Shown here piece after piece: positions 18,726-26,916 of a stretch of 64,000 nt of DNA. A program made the translations under genes and the position numbers. The notes below the pieces were generated by a model. That model ran no database searches. It was not told the DNA's origin and worked only from the letters and a program-made list of their open reading frames with translations. Positions within the stretch are counted from its first letter, which is position 1. Each line of letters begins with the position of its first letter. The stretch comes from JAAYPI01 sp036734385 (GTDB lineage: Bacteria; Bacteroidota; Bacteroidia; Bacteroidales; Paludibacteraceae), in the NCBI GenBank assembly GCA_036734385.1, contig DAIMYQ010000005.1:14179-78178 (forward strand). Reading direction: 5' to 3'.

Positions 18726-18757
18726 CAAAAGTCATATATTTTTTTTAATTAGACAAA
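18726..18757 (-). promoter_or_regulatory. Promoter of the trp operon
   Basis: On the minus strand GACTTTTG (18726-18733) matches TAnnTTTG at seven of eight positions and TTTG (18754-18757) precedes it with a 20-base spacer. The predicted start near 18719 places the leader peptide ATG about 17 bases downstream. Confidence 0.5.
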
Positions 18758-18863
18758 TATTTTTCAATATTTTTTCAAAGCAATTAATTTTTTCACATAA
18801 ACCATCATTGACAAGGCTTTTTGTACCATTTATTTTAGCCGAGATTATTTTTGTTGCAAAGTT

Positions 18864-18892
18864 TTTGATATTACATTTTTATCCTAACTTTG
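18864..18892 (+). promoter_or_regulatory. Promoter of the aminotransferase gene
   Basis: TTTG (18864-18867), a 17-base spacer and TAACTTTG (18885-18892). The ATG lies 26 bases after the -7 box. It is divergent from the trp promoter about 110 bases away. Confidence 0.65.
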
Positions 18893-18918
18893 TGGGCTCT
18901 ATTTAAAGACAAAACGAT

Positions 18919-20118
18919 ATGCCTCAGACATCACAACGTGGGCAATTAATGCCAGCATCGCCTATTCGAAAATTAGTACCTCTTTCTGACCAAGCTAAAG
19001 AAAGGGGAATTAAAGTTTACCATTTAAATATCGGACAACCGGATTTACAAACTCCCGAAATTGCGTTGGACAGCCTACTAAACGTGGATAGAAAGATTTT
19101 GGAATACAGTCCGAGTGACGGTATAAAGTCTTTGCGACTAAAGTTGGTTGAATATTATAAACGTTTCAATATTAATGTAGATGTTTCGGATATAATCATT
19201 ACTACCGGAGGTTCGGAAGCCGTAAATTTTGCTTTCATGTCTTGCCTAGAGCCAGGTGATGAAATCATTGTGCCGGAACCCGCTTATGCTAACTATACGG
19301 CATTTGCAATTAGTGCCGGTGCCATCATTAAGCCCGTTATTTCTTCAATAGAAGAAGGTTTTGCCTTGCCAAGTATTGAAAAATTTGAAGAACTAATCAC
19401 GCCTAAAACGAAAGGAATTCTTATCTGCAACCCAAACAATCCGACGGGATATTTGTATACGCAAGAAGAAATGAACAAAATTCGTGATTTGGTTAAAAAA
19501 TACGATCTATATCTTTTCTCTGATGAAGTTTATCGTGAATTTTGTTATACCGGAGCTCCCTACATTTCAGCTTTCCATTTGGAAGGAATTGAACAAAATG
19601 TCGTCCTATTTGATTCTTTCTCAAAACGTTACAGTGAATGCGGCATACGCGTTGGAGCATTAGTTTGCAAAAATAAAGCAGTAAAAGAAAGCGTTATGAA
19701 ATTTTGTCAAGCAAGACTGAGTCCACCTCTTATTGGGCAATTAATTGCAGAGGCATCTATTGACACTCCTCAGAGCTATATGTTAGAAATGTACAATGAA
19801 TACTTGGAACGTCGGAAATATTTAATAGATGGATTAAACAGAATTCCGGGAGTATATTCCCCTATCCCGATGGGTGCTTTTTACACTGTTGCTCGTCTAC
19901 CAATTGATGACTCCGATAAATTCTGTGCATGGTTACTGGAAGAGTTCGAGTACGAAGGACAAACCATTATGATGGCTCCTGCTTCGGGTTTTTACACCAC
20001 CCCTGACGTGGGAAGAAACGAAGTTCGTCTAGCATATGTCATTAAAAAGGAAGAACTAAAAAAAGCACTTATCGTGTTGGAAAAAGCCTTGGAAGTATAT
20101 CCGGGAAGAACTGAATAA
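18919..20118 (+). CDS. Class I/II aminotransferase, aspartate aminotransferase-like
   Basis: This 399-residue PLP enzyme of fold type I shows GQPDLQTPE near the N-terminus, GGSEAVNFAF for PLP phosphate contacts, the Asn/Pro segment CNPNNPTGYLY, LFSDEVYREF, and the PLP lysine in DSFSKRYSECGIRVGAL. The C-terminal MAPASGFYTTP and NEVRLAYV fit the family. It is cytoplasmic and probably transaminates aspartate, alanine or aromatic amino acids; annotation as aspartate aminotransferase is usual but the substrate is not certain. It has its own promoter and stands alone. Confidence 0.85.
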   Translation: MPQTSQRGQLMPASPIRKLVPLSDQAKERGIKVYHLNIGQPDLQTPEIALDSLLNVDRKILEYSPSDGIKSLRLKLVEYYKRFNINVDVSDIIITTGGSEAVNFAFMSCLEPGDEIIVPEPAYANYTAFAISAGAIIKPVISSIEEGFALPSIEKFEELITPKTKGILICNPNNPTGYLYTQEEMNKIRDLVKKYDLYLFSDEVYREFCYTGAPYISAFHLEGIEQNVVLFDSFSKRYSECGIRVGALVCKNKAVKESVMKFCQARLSPPLIGQLIAEASIDTPQSYMLEMYNEYLERRKYLIDGLNRIPGVYSPIPMGAFYTVARLPIDDSDKFCAWLLEEFEYEGQTIMMAPASGFYTTPDVGRNEVRLAYVIKKEELKKALIVLEKALEVYPGRTE

Positions 20119-20145
20119 CTAAGGTAAAACACCTTAAAAGAACAC

Positions 20146-20170
20146 AAGGAGACAATTATTTTATCTCCTT
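20146..20170 (+). terminator. Weak hairpin between aminotransferase and permease genes
   Basis: AAGGAGA / TCTCCTT, a 7-bp stem with an 11-base loop, is followed only by TAATAG. It may end the aminotransferase transcript or act as a leader hairpin for the next gene. Confidence 0.35.
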
Positions 20171-20177
20171 TAATAGC

Positions 20178-21428
20178 ATGAACCTCGAATTATTTATAGC
20201 AAAAAAAATACACTTCACAAAGAATGCGAATGACAATAGGAAGAAGTCTGAAACGTCTGTTCGCATAGCTATAATTGGAATTGCATTAGGTCTAGCCGTA
20301 ATGATAGTTGCTGTAGCTATTGTGATCGGTTTCAAGAGTGAAGTTCAAAAAAAAGTCATTGGTTTTGGTTCCCATATTCAAGTAACAAGCCTAAACAATA
20401 ATACCACCTACGAAACTCCTCCAATCACATTTCCCCCTTCTCTAATCAAAGAAATACAAAAAACAAATGGAGTTAAACACACACAACGTTTTTGCACAAA
20501 ACCGGGAATTATAAAAACGGAAAATGATTTTCAAGGAATTATTATAAAAGGTATCGATAAAGATTTTGATTGGAAATTCTTTTCCCAAAATTTAGTTGCA
20601 GGAGAGGTTTTTCAAGTAAATGATAGCACCACAACTAACGATGTAATCATATCAAAAGAAATTGCCGATTTACTTCATTTAAAAGTGAATGATAAATTCT
20701 TAACCTATTTTATTGAAGACAATATACGAGTACGAAAATTCAATATAAAAGGTATCTATAACTCGAACTTTAGCGAATTTGACAAGTTGTTTGTAATTGC
20801 AGACATGAAGCATATACAAAAGCTTAATGGGTGGAAAGAAAATGAGATTACAGGCATCGAAATTTTGGTAAATGACTACAATAAATTGGATGAAGTTACG
20901 GATGCTATTTTTTCAAAAACGGCCAACAGATTTGAAGAAAATGGAAATACATACTATACAAGAAGTATTAAACAACTACAACCGCAAATATTTAGTTGGC
21001 TTGAGTTGCTTAACATGAATGTTTGGGTTATTCTTATTTTAATGCTTACGGTTGCCGGATTCAGTATTATCTCAGGCTTGCTTATTCTTATTTTGGAAAA
21101 AACGAATATGATTGGGATATTAAAGGCAATGGGAGCTAAAAATTGGTCTATACGTAAAGTTTTCCTGTATCAGGCATGCTTTTTAGTGGGAAAAGGGATG
21201 TTTTGGGGAAACGTTTTAGGAATTACCATCTGTCTATTGCAAAAATATTTACACATTATTCACTTGGACCCTGCCACTTACTATGTGAATACAGTCCCCA
21301 TCAATTTGAGCATTCTTTCACTGATAGCACTAAACTTGCTTACCGGAATATTTTCTTTACTGATTTTGCTCGTACCATCACACATGATTGCAAAAATAAG
21401 TCCTGCAAAATCTATTCGTTTTGAATAG
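20178..21428 (+). CDS. FtsX/LolE-like ABC transporter permease
   Basis: This 416-residue inner-membrane protein has the MacB/FtsX layout: one N-terminal transmembrane helix (RIAIIGIALGLAVMIVAVAI, about residues 29-48), a large periplasmic domain (about 50-270), then three C-terminal helices. It resembles LolC/LolE permeases that release lipoproteins from the inner membrane. No LolD-type ATPase is adjacent, so the partner must be encoded elsewhere, as is usual in Bacteroidetes. The last 17 bases overlap the 3' end of the convergent DUF2147 gene. Confidence 0.85.
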   Translation: MNLELFIAKKIHFTKNANDNRKKSETSVRIAIIGIALGLAVMIVAVAIVIGFKSEVQKKVIGFGSHIQVTSLNNNTTYETPPITFPPSLIKEIQKTNGVKHTQRFCTKPGIIKTENDFQGIIIKGIDKDFDWKFFSQNLVAGEVFQVNDSTTTNDVIISKEIADLLHLKVNDKFLTYFIEDNIRVRKFNIKGIYNSNFSEFDKLFVIADMKHIQKLNGWKENEITGIEILVNDYNKLDEVTDAIFSKTANRFEENGNTYYTRSIKQLQPQIFSWLELLNMNVWVILILMLTVAGFSIISGLLILILEKTNMIGILKAMGAKNWSIRKVFLYQACFLVGKGMFWGNVLGITICLLQKYLHIIHLDPATYYVNTVPINLSILSLIALNLLTGIFSLLILLVPSHMIAKISPAKSIRFE

Positions 21429-21882
21429 TTTTTTTGTATCTCTTATCAGAAGATCTTACCCAAACCTGCGTCTGTCCAATACGACCTGATTGATCAACAG
21501 AAGCCCTCATGACAAGAGAGTTATCACTTTTTCTATATGATATTTTGCAATGATATATTTTTCCTGTTTTTACATCAATGACCGTACCATTTACCAATTC
21601 TCCTTTTCTTTCTTTCAAATCATTGATAAAGACCATTCCAACTATCTTTTGATTATATAAATTTCCCTTACAAGGGGTGCATAGAACATCTTGCGGATAA
21701 TCAAAAACAGAAAGTATTTTGCAAGCATAAAGTCCTTTATCATTCTTAAAAAGTTCTACAATTGCATCAGGTTCTCCTTTGGGTGAAATTCGTATCCATT
21801 CTCCCATTAACTTATGTACTTGTGGCGTCATAGGCAACACAAGAAAAAGAAAAAGGGAAAAAGTCAACATTAGATGTTTCAT
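21412..21882 (-). CDS. DUF2147 secreted protein
   Basis: A 156-residue protein with an N-terminal signal peptide (MKHLMLTFSLFLFLVLPM) and a single DUF2147 domain, recognisable from GEWIRISPKGEPDAIVEL, IVGMVFINDLK and the C-terminal GQTQVWVR. Family members are small periplasmic or outer-membrane-associated beta-rich proteins of unknown role. Two cysteines in VLCTPCKGN could form a disulfide. I prefer the ATG at 21882 to one at 21894, since the promoter box at 21906-21913 would leave almost no leader for the latter. It is divergent from the secreted nuclease gene. Confidence 0.85.
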   Translation of the reverse strand: MKHLMLTFSLFLFLVLPMTPQVHKLMGEWIRISPKGEPDAIVELFKNDKGLYACKILSVFDYPQDVLCTPCKGNLYNQKIVGMVFINDLKERKGELVNGTVIDVKTGKIYHCKISYRKSDNSLVMRASVDQSGRIGQTQVWVRSSDKRYKKTIQNE

Positions 21883-21905
21883 ACGAGAAAACATTTTACT
21901 TATTA

Positions 21906-21913
21906 CAAATATA
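21906..21913 (-). promoter_or_regulatory. Putative promoter of the DUF2147 gene, -7 box
   Basis: The minus strand reads TATATTTG, an exact TAnnTTTG match, about 24 bases upstream of the preferred start. No TTG is seen at the -33 position. Confidence 0.5.
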
Positions 21914-21922
21914 ATAAAATAA

Positions 21923-21952
21923 TTGTGAAAAAAAATAAAAAACGTACTTTTG
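21923..21952 (+). promoter_or_regulatory. Promoter of the secreted nuclease gene
   Basis: TTG (21923-21925), a 19-base spacer and TACTTTTG (21945-21952). It lies inside the frame that a longest-ORF start at 21874 would use, so translation must begin downstream. Confidence 0.7.
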
Positions 21953-21972
21953 TGTATAATACTAATCAGCTA

Positions 21973-23862
21973 GTGAAACGTATAATTATCACCACATTCT
22001 TTTTCGGATTTGTCCTTGTTTGTTTTGCACAAGTATCCCTGACTATTAGTGAAATTAGGGACCAAACATCTACCTACTTGAATCAATCAATCCAAACACA
22101 TGGAATTGTGTCCGGAATATTTCAAGGAGAAAACCAAATTGGAGGTTTTTTTATTCAAGACAAAAAAGGTATTTTCATTAAAAGCAGTTCCCTTTCAGTT
22201 AATATTGGGGATAGTATAAATGTAATAGGTACATTACAAAACTCAAACAATAGAGCTCAAATAAATGATGTTAGTTCCTTACATATAGTAAGCTCTAATA
22301 ATAAAGTCTCGATTACAAAAGTTGTTTTCCCAACTGATTTTAATTCGTACGAACAATACGAAGGAATGTTATTGGAATTTGACCAAACCCTTACTGTCAC
22401 AAACAATTATAATCTTTTTAAATATGGGGAATTGACGCTTTCTTCAGCAAGACTTTATACTCCTACCTATGTAGCTTTACCTCTTAGCAACGAATATAAT
22501 GAGGTTATAACAAATAATTATACCGATAGAATAACACTGGATGATGCATCTTCGGAAACCTATCCAAGCAATAACATTTTTTTGGACAAAAATGGCACTA
22601 GACGGATTGGTAGTCATATCAATGATTTACATGGAATAATTGACCAAATAGGCTCTGATTATTATATTTATTCACCTGATACTGTCAAATTTTATGGAAA
22701 TGAACGAACTACCACACACGAGAATATAGGTAATTATTCTATAAAAGTTTGTTTCACCAATCTTGAGATGTTCAAAACATCTTATTGGGGAGATGGCTAC
22801 GGTGCCAATAATGAAACGGAGTTTAATAAACAACGAACAAAAGTTCTTGCTGCACTTAATGCCATTGATGCGGATATTTATGCCCTTTGTGAAATTCAGC
22901 AGGGATCAGTGGCTCTGCAAAATTTGGTTAACGGATTGAATGCTCTACGTGGTGAAAATATATATTCTTTTATTAACGAAGGAGATAAAACAACAAGCTA
23001 CGTAAAAAGTGCCTTCATTTACAAAAACACAACCGTAAAGTCCTATCTTAACCTAATAACAAATAACAATTTTTCAAGTACTTGGAACAGAAAAAAAGCA
23101 CAAGGATTCATAGAAAAATCTTCTAACCAAAAATTTATTGTATGCGTAAATCACTACAAAGCAAAAAGTGGTTGTCCCGCTGATGGAGACAACGCAGATC
23201 AAAACGATGGTCAAGGATGTTACAATGCAATGCGCACAAGCGAAGCAAAATCCTCGTTAGAATTTATCACGTATATGAAAAACTACGTGGAAGACAATGA
23301 CGTTCTCTTTGTGGGTGATTTAAATTCTTACAGAAAAGAAGACCCTATAATAACATTGATTAATGGTGGACTAATAGACGAACAAGCACGTTTTCATGGG
23401 GATTCAGCTTACTCCTATGTTTACCAGGGATCATCCGGATACCTTGATTACGCTTTAGCTTCACAAAGCATGAATAATCAAATTACAGGAGTTACTGCCT
23501 GGCACGTAAACACAGACGAACCATCATCTCTTCAGTACAGTAGCAACTATTACCAACCTAATTTGTACCGGTACTCAGACCACGACCCATTGATAGTAGG
23601 ACTTTCTCTAGTAACCCAACCCAAATACGAACCTATAACAGATAATCCCAAACTTTTTCCTAATCCAGCGAACGAGTACACAACAATAACGAACGCCAAC
23701 GGTTGCCAAATAGAAATTATAGCTTTAACTGGACAATTAATCTTCAAAACGACTGCTGAATCTGATTACCAAATTATCTCTTCCGAATTTTTATCTTCAG
23801 GCTTATACATCATTCAAGTTTCAGGAACTAAAAATGCTATTTTTAAGCTTATTAAAAAATGA
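21973..23862 (+). CDS. Secreted endonuclease/exonuclease/phosphatase-family nuclease with type IX sorting domain
   Basis: This 629-residue protein starts at a GTG placed about 20 bases after the -7 box, giving a good signal peptide (KRIIITTFFFGFVLVCFAQ). Residues about 22-110 form an OB-fold-like domain as in extracellular nucleases of the ExeM/NucH group. The EEP nuclease domain follows with metal-binding and catalytic segments ALCEIQQGS, CVNHYKAKSG, FVGDLNSYRKEDP and YSDHDPLIVGL. The last 70 residues, beginning LFPNPANEY and ending KLIKK, match the Por secretion tail (type A CTD) that directs export by the type IX secretion system. The protein is thus probably exported to the surface or medium to degrade DNA. 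A frame extending to 21874 is rejected. Confidence 0.9.
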   Translation: MKRIIITTFFFGFVLVCFAQVSLTISEIRDQTSTYLNQSIQTHGIVSGIFQGENQIGGFFIQDKKGIFIKSSSLSVNIGDSINVIGTLQNSNNRAQINDVSSLHIVSSNNKVSITKVVFPTDFNSYEQYEGMLLEFDQTLTVTNNYNLFKYGELTLSSARLYTPTYVALPLSNEYNEVITNNYTDRITLDDASSETYPSNNIFLDKNGTRRIGSHINDLHGIIDQIGSDYYIYSPDTVKFYGNERTTTHENIGNYSIKVCFTNLEMFKTSYWGDGYGANNETEFNKQRTKVLAALNAIDADIYALCEIQQGSVALQNLVNGLNALRGENIYSFINEGDKTTSYVKSAFIYKNTTVKSYLNLITNNNFSSTWNRKKAQGFIEKSSNQKFIVCVNHYKAKSGCPADGDNADQNDGQGCYNAMRTSEAKSSLEFITYMKNYVEDNDVLFVGDLNSYRKEDPIITLINGGLIDEQARFHGDSAYSYVYQGSSGYLDYALASQSMNNQITGVTAWHVNTDEPSSLQYSSNYYQPNLYRYSDHDPLIVGLSLVTQPKYEPITDNPKLFPNPANEYTTITNANGCQIEIIALTGQLIFKTTAESDYQIISSEFLSSGLYIIQVSGTKNAIFKLIKK

Positions 23863-23863
23863 A

Positions 23864-24241
23864 TTATTTTACAGCTATCGTTTCCATTTCGACCAAAACC
23901 CCCAAAGGGAGCTCTTTCACTCCAACAGTTGAACGAGCGGGGAAATTTTCCGTATAATATTTTTTGTATATTTCATTTACAACCGCAAAATTTTTCATAT
24001 CGGTAATAAAAATAGTGGTTTTCACAACATCTGAAAAACTATACCCGGCAGCAGATAAAATAGCTGAAATATTTTCAAAAACTTGTTTTGTTTGTCCCTC
24101 TATTACCAAAGAATCAACTTTGCCATTTTCAGGATTGACAGGTATTTGTCCTGATATATACAAGGTTCCATTTATCTCTACAGCCTGACTATAAGGACCT
24201 ATAGCAGCAGGTGCTTTAGTTGTTGAAATAACTTTTTTCAT
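23864..24241 (-). CDS. ridA: RidA family enamine/imine deaminase
   Basis: This 125-residue protein fits RidA (YjgF/YER057c/UK114). It hydrolyses reactive 2-aminoacrylate and related enamines released by PLP enzymes. The family features are APAAIGPYSQAVEI near the N-terminus, the catalytic arginine in PARSTVGVKELP and the C-terminal VEMETIAV. Its start overlaps the stop of the upstream PatB-like PLP lyase by 4 bases, a functionally sensible pair because such lyases generate aminoacrylate. Confidence 0.95.
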   Translation of the reverse strand: MKKVISTTKAPAAIGPYSQAVEINGTLYISGQIPVNPENGKVDSLVIEGQTKQVFENISAILSAAGYSFSDVVKTTIFITDMKNFAVVNEIYKKYYTENFPARSTVGVKELPLGVLVEMETIAVK

Positions 24242-25437
24242 ATTGATTTAGATTTATTTTTGAGCTCATCAATAGCCTCTTTTAATTGATTCATAGCTTT
24301 CTCTAGAACAACCCGAGAACATCCTACATTCAGGCGTTGAAAACCTTCTCCTCCTTTTCCAAAAGAAGCACCATCATTCATTGCCAAATGAGCCTTTGTT
24401 ACCATAAAATCTTTTATATTTTCTAGAGGAAGACCAAGATTTCGGCAATCCAAAAAAACTAAAAAAGATGCTTCCGGAATCATTACTTTAATTTGAGGAA
24501 TATTTCGTTTAATAAAATCATCGACAAATAAAATATTTTGCTCAACATAGTGTAACATCTGCTCCAACCAGTTTTTGCCATTCTGATAAGCAATCTCAGT
24601 GGAAAAATAGGCAAAAACATTACCACTATTCAAATGCAACTTGTCTAACGAATTTTGAAACTTAGCTTTTAGTAAAGGGTTCTTTGCTACATAGAATGAA
24701 CTTGATAATCCCGGAATATTAAACGTTTTACTGGGAGCCATCAACGTTATTACATTATCTGCAGCCTGTGGTGAAACCATTGCAAAAGGAATATGTTTTC
24801 CTCCCCATAAAGCCATATCGGCATGAATCTCGTCCGAAATCACCAACACATTGTACTGAAAACAAAGTTCAGCTATTTTAATTAAATCTTTTCGGCTCCA
24901 CATTCTTCCTCCGGGATTGTGAGGATTGCAAAGAATAAACAATCGCACACCTAATGCCAATTTTTGTTCAAAATCAACAAAATCAATTTCCATTTTATTG
25001 TCAATGATTTTCAACGGATTGATAATCAACTCCCTATCATTACCAACCGGCAAAGAAAGAAAGGGTGCATAGACAGGAGTCTGTACTAATACCTTATCTC
25101 CTTTTTGAGTAAAAGTATTAATGGCAATAGCCAAACCGGTTACTACCCCGGGAACAAACCCTATGTGACTTGGATGGACTGCCCAGTCATGCTTATTTTG
25201 TAACCATTTCACAATGGCATTTGTATAATTACACGTTTGTACAGTGTACCCTAACACACCTGAATCACACCTATTTTTTATATTTTGAAGAATGAAATCC
25301 GGTGTTTTAAAGTCCATATCAGCAACCCAAAGCGGTATAACATTAGTACTTCCGAATATTTTATCAAGCAACTCTAACTTATATGCGGAAGTACCACTGC
25401 GATCAATTTGTTCATCAAAATTATACTGTTTCATCAT
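24238..25437 (-). CDS. patB: PatB/MalY-type cystathionine beta-lyase (PLP aminotransferase fold)
   Basis: This 399-residue PLP protein belongs to the MalY/PatB carbon-sulfur lyase subfamily. Recognisable segments are IPLWVADMDFKTPDFI near the N-terminus, FCNPHNPGGRMWS-like LCNPHNPGGRMWS, ISDEIHADMALWG, the PLP lysine in MAPSKTFNIPGLSSSF, and the C-terminal GEGFQRLNVGCSR. The reaction is beta-elimination of cystathionine or cysteine to a thiol, pyruvate and ammonia via aminoacrylate. RidA is encoded with a 4-base overlap, suggesting coupled production of the lyase and its detoxifying partner. The gene symbol is assigned by family only. Confidence 0.88.
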   Translation of the reverse strand: MMKQYNFDEQIDRSGTSAYKLELLDKIFGSTNVIPLWVADMDFKTPDFILQNIKNRCDSGVLGYTVQTCNYTNAIVKWLQNKHDWAVHPSHIGFVPGVVTGLAIAINTFTQKGDKVLVQTPVYAPFLSLPVGNDRELIINPLKIIDNKMEIDFVDFEQKLALGVRLFILCNPHNPGGRMWSRKDLIKIAELCFQYNVLVISDEIHADMALWGGKHIPFAMVSPQAADNVITLMAPSKTFNIPGLSSSFYVAKNPLLKAKFQNSLDKLHLNSGNVFAYFSTEIAYQNGKNWLEQMLHYVEQNILFVDDFIKRNIPQIKVMIPEASFLVFLDCRNLGLPLENIKDFMVTKAHLAMNDGASFGKGGEGFQRLNVGCSRVVLEKAMNQLKEAIDELKNKSKSI

Positions 25438-25466
25438 AATCCTTAATTCGAGGGCTTATACAAAAA

Positions 25467-26792
25467 CTACAATAAGTTACTTGCTAATTCGGATAAATAA
25501 CTTCTTTCTCCTTTCAGTAAATTGACATGAGCAAAGATATTTTGTCCTCTCATTTTGTCAATGGTATAAACCAACCCGTTAGAAAACATATCCAAATAGG
25601 GAGTATCAATTTGTTGAACATCTCCTGTAAATACAATCTTAGTATTTTCTCCGGCACGTGTGATAATCGTTTTAACTTCGTGGGGAGTCAAATTTTGTGC
25701 TTCATCGACAATGATATACGAATTAGATAAACTTCTTCCTCTAATAAATGCCAAAGCTTCTATCACCAATTGCTCTGAATGAAGCATATCCGTAATTAAA
25801 TTTACTTCCCGACTTTCACTTGGAAATTGATGCTTTATCACATTTAAGTTATCAAATAAAGGCTGCATATAAGGAGCAATTTTTTCTTTTTCAGTACCTG
25901 GCAAAAAGCCCAAATCTTTGTTGGCTAAAGCCACAATAGGACGTGCCAAAAGAATTTGCTTGTATTCGGTATTTTTCTCCAAAGCAGCAGCTAATGCAAG
26001 AAGTGTTTTTCCGGTTCCTGCTTTCCCTGTAATACAAACAAGTTTTATTTGGTCATCCAAAAGAGCATTCATTACAAAAGTTTGTTCCGCATTTCTTGGC
26101 TCAATTCCAAATGCTTTTTCTTTTTTTACCTTTACAACAGACTCTATATTAGGGTCATAACGAGCTAAAATAGAATTTCTATCACTTTTTAAAACCAAGT
26201 ATTCATTAGGGTCCACATCATTTTTAAAACTAAAATTATCAATAGGAACACCGGCAGCAGTACTGTACATTCTATCAATCAAATCCCCATCAATACCTTC
26301 GTACGTTTCTTGTTCTTTCTCAAATATATCTTTGCTTGTAATCTTATCATTAAAGTAGTCTTCGGCAAGAATTCCTAAAGAACGAGCCTTAATACGAAGA
26401 TTTATATCCTTGCTAACTAGGATGGTTTTTGTTTTTTTATTTTTTGCTTGAAGAGCCTGTGTAATAGCTAAAATTCTATGGTCTGGAGTTTTTTCCATAA
26501 AAGAAAGCTGCATAGCCTCTGGAAACGGCTCACCCAAGAGAACAAACATTTTTCCCATTCCCTCTCCCAATGAGGCTCCCTTAGTAAACAAATCATTATC
26601 TGTAACCAAATCTAATTGGCGGGCAAACTCTCGGGCATTATAATTTAATTCTTCATTACCCTTTTTAAATTTGTCCAACTCTTCCAAGACAATGATTGGC
26701 AAATAAATATCATTTTCTTGAAATTTATAAATGCACTTATAATCGTGTAGAATCACATTGGTATCTAACACGAAATTCTTTTTTTCTCCCAT
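25467..26792 (-). CDS. PIN-PhoH protein (RNase-ATPase, YlaK type)
   Basis: A 441-residue two-domain protein. Residues 1-140 are a PIN nuclease domain with acidic residues in VLDTNVILHD and IVLEELDKFK. Residues about 230-441 are a PhoH-type ATPase with Walker A GKAGTGKT at 256-263 and Walker B IIVDEAQNLTP. PIN-PhoH proteins unwind and cleave RNA in vitro; their cellular target is unclear. It lies 29 bases upstream of patB on the same strand and may be cotranscribed with it. The upstream region is shared with the divergent folC and has no clean promoter match. Confidence 0.92.
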   Translation of the reverse strand: MGEKKNFVLDTNVILHDYKCIYKFQENDIYLPIIVLEELDKFKKGNEELNYNAREFARQLDLVTDNDLFTKGASLGEGMGKMFVLLGEPFPEAMQLSFMEKTPDHRILAITQALQAKNKKTKTILVSKDINLRIKARSLGILAEDYFNDKITSKDIFEKEQETYEGIDGDLIDRMYSTAAGVPIDNFSFKNDVDPNEYLVLKSDRNSILARYDPNIESVVKVKKEKAFGIEPRNAEQTFVMNALLDDQIKLVCITGKAGTGKTLLALAAALEKNTEYKQILLARPIVALANKDLGFLPGTEKEKIAPYMQPLFDNLNVIKHQFPSESREVNLITDMLHSEQLVIEALAFIRGRSLSNSYIIVDEAQNLTPHEVKTIITRAGENTKIVFTGDVQQIDTPYLDMFSNGLVYTIDKMRGQNIFAHVNLLKGERSYLSELASNLL

Positions 26793-26916
26793 AGTAGTTT
26801 ATTTTAATCGGTTAAAAGAACAACGAAAAATGATGTGTAAATTTAGCAAAAAAAATATATAATGCGTATTTTTACAGTGTTTTGTTAATCGAAATTATAC
26901 ATTTTATTTCATTAAA

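Noticed and set aside
21874..21972. Upstream extension of the secreted nuclease to 21874
   Set aside because: A promoter lies inside this stretch, and the extension would bury the signal peptide.
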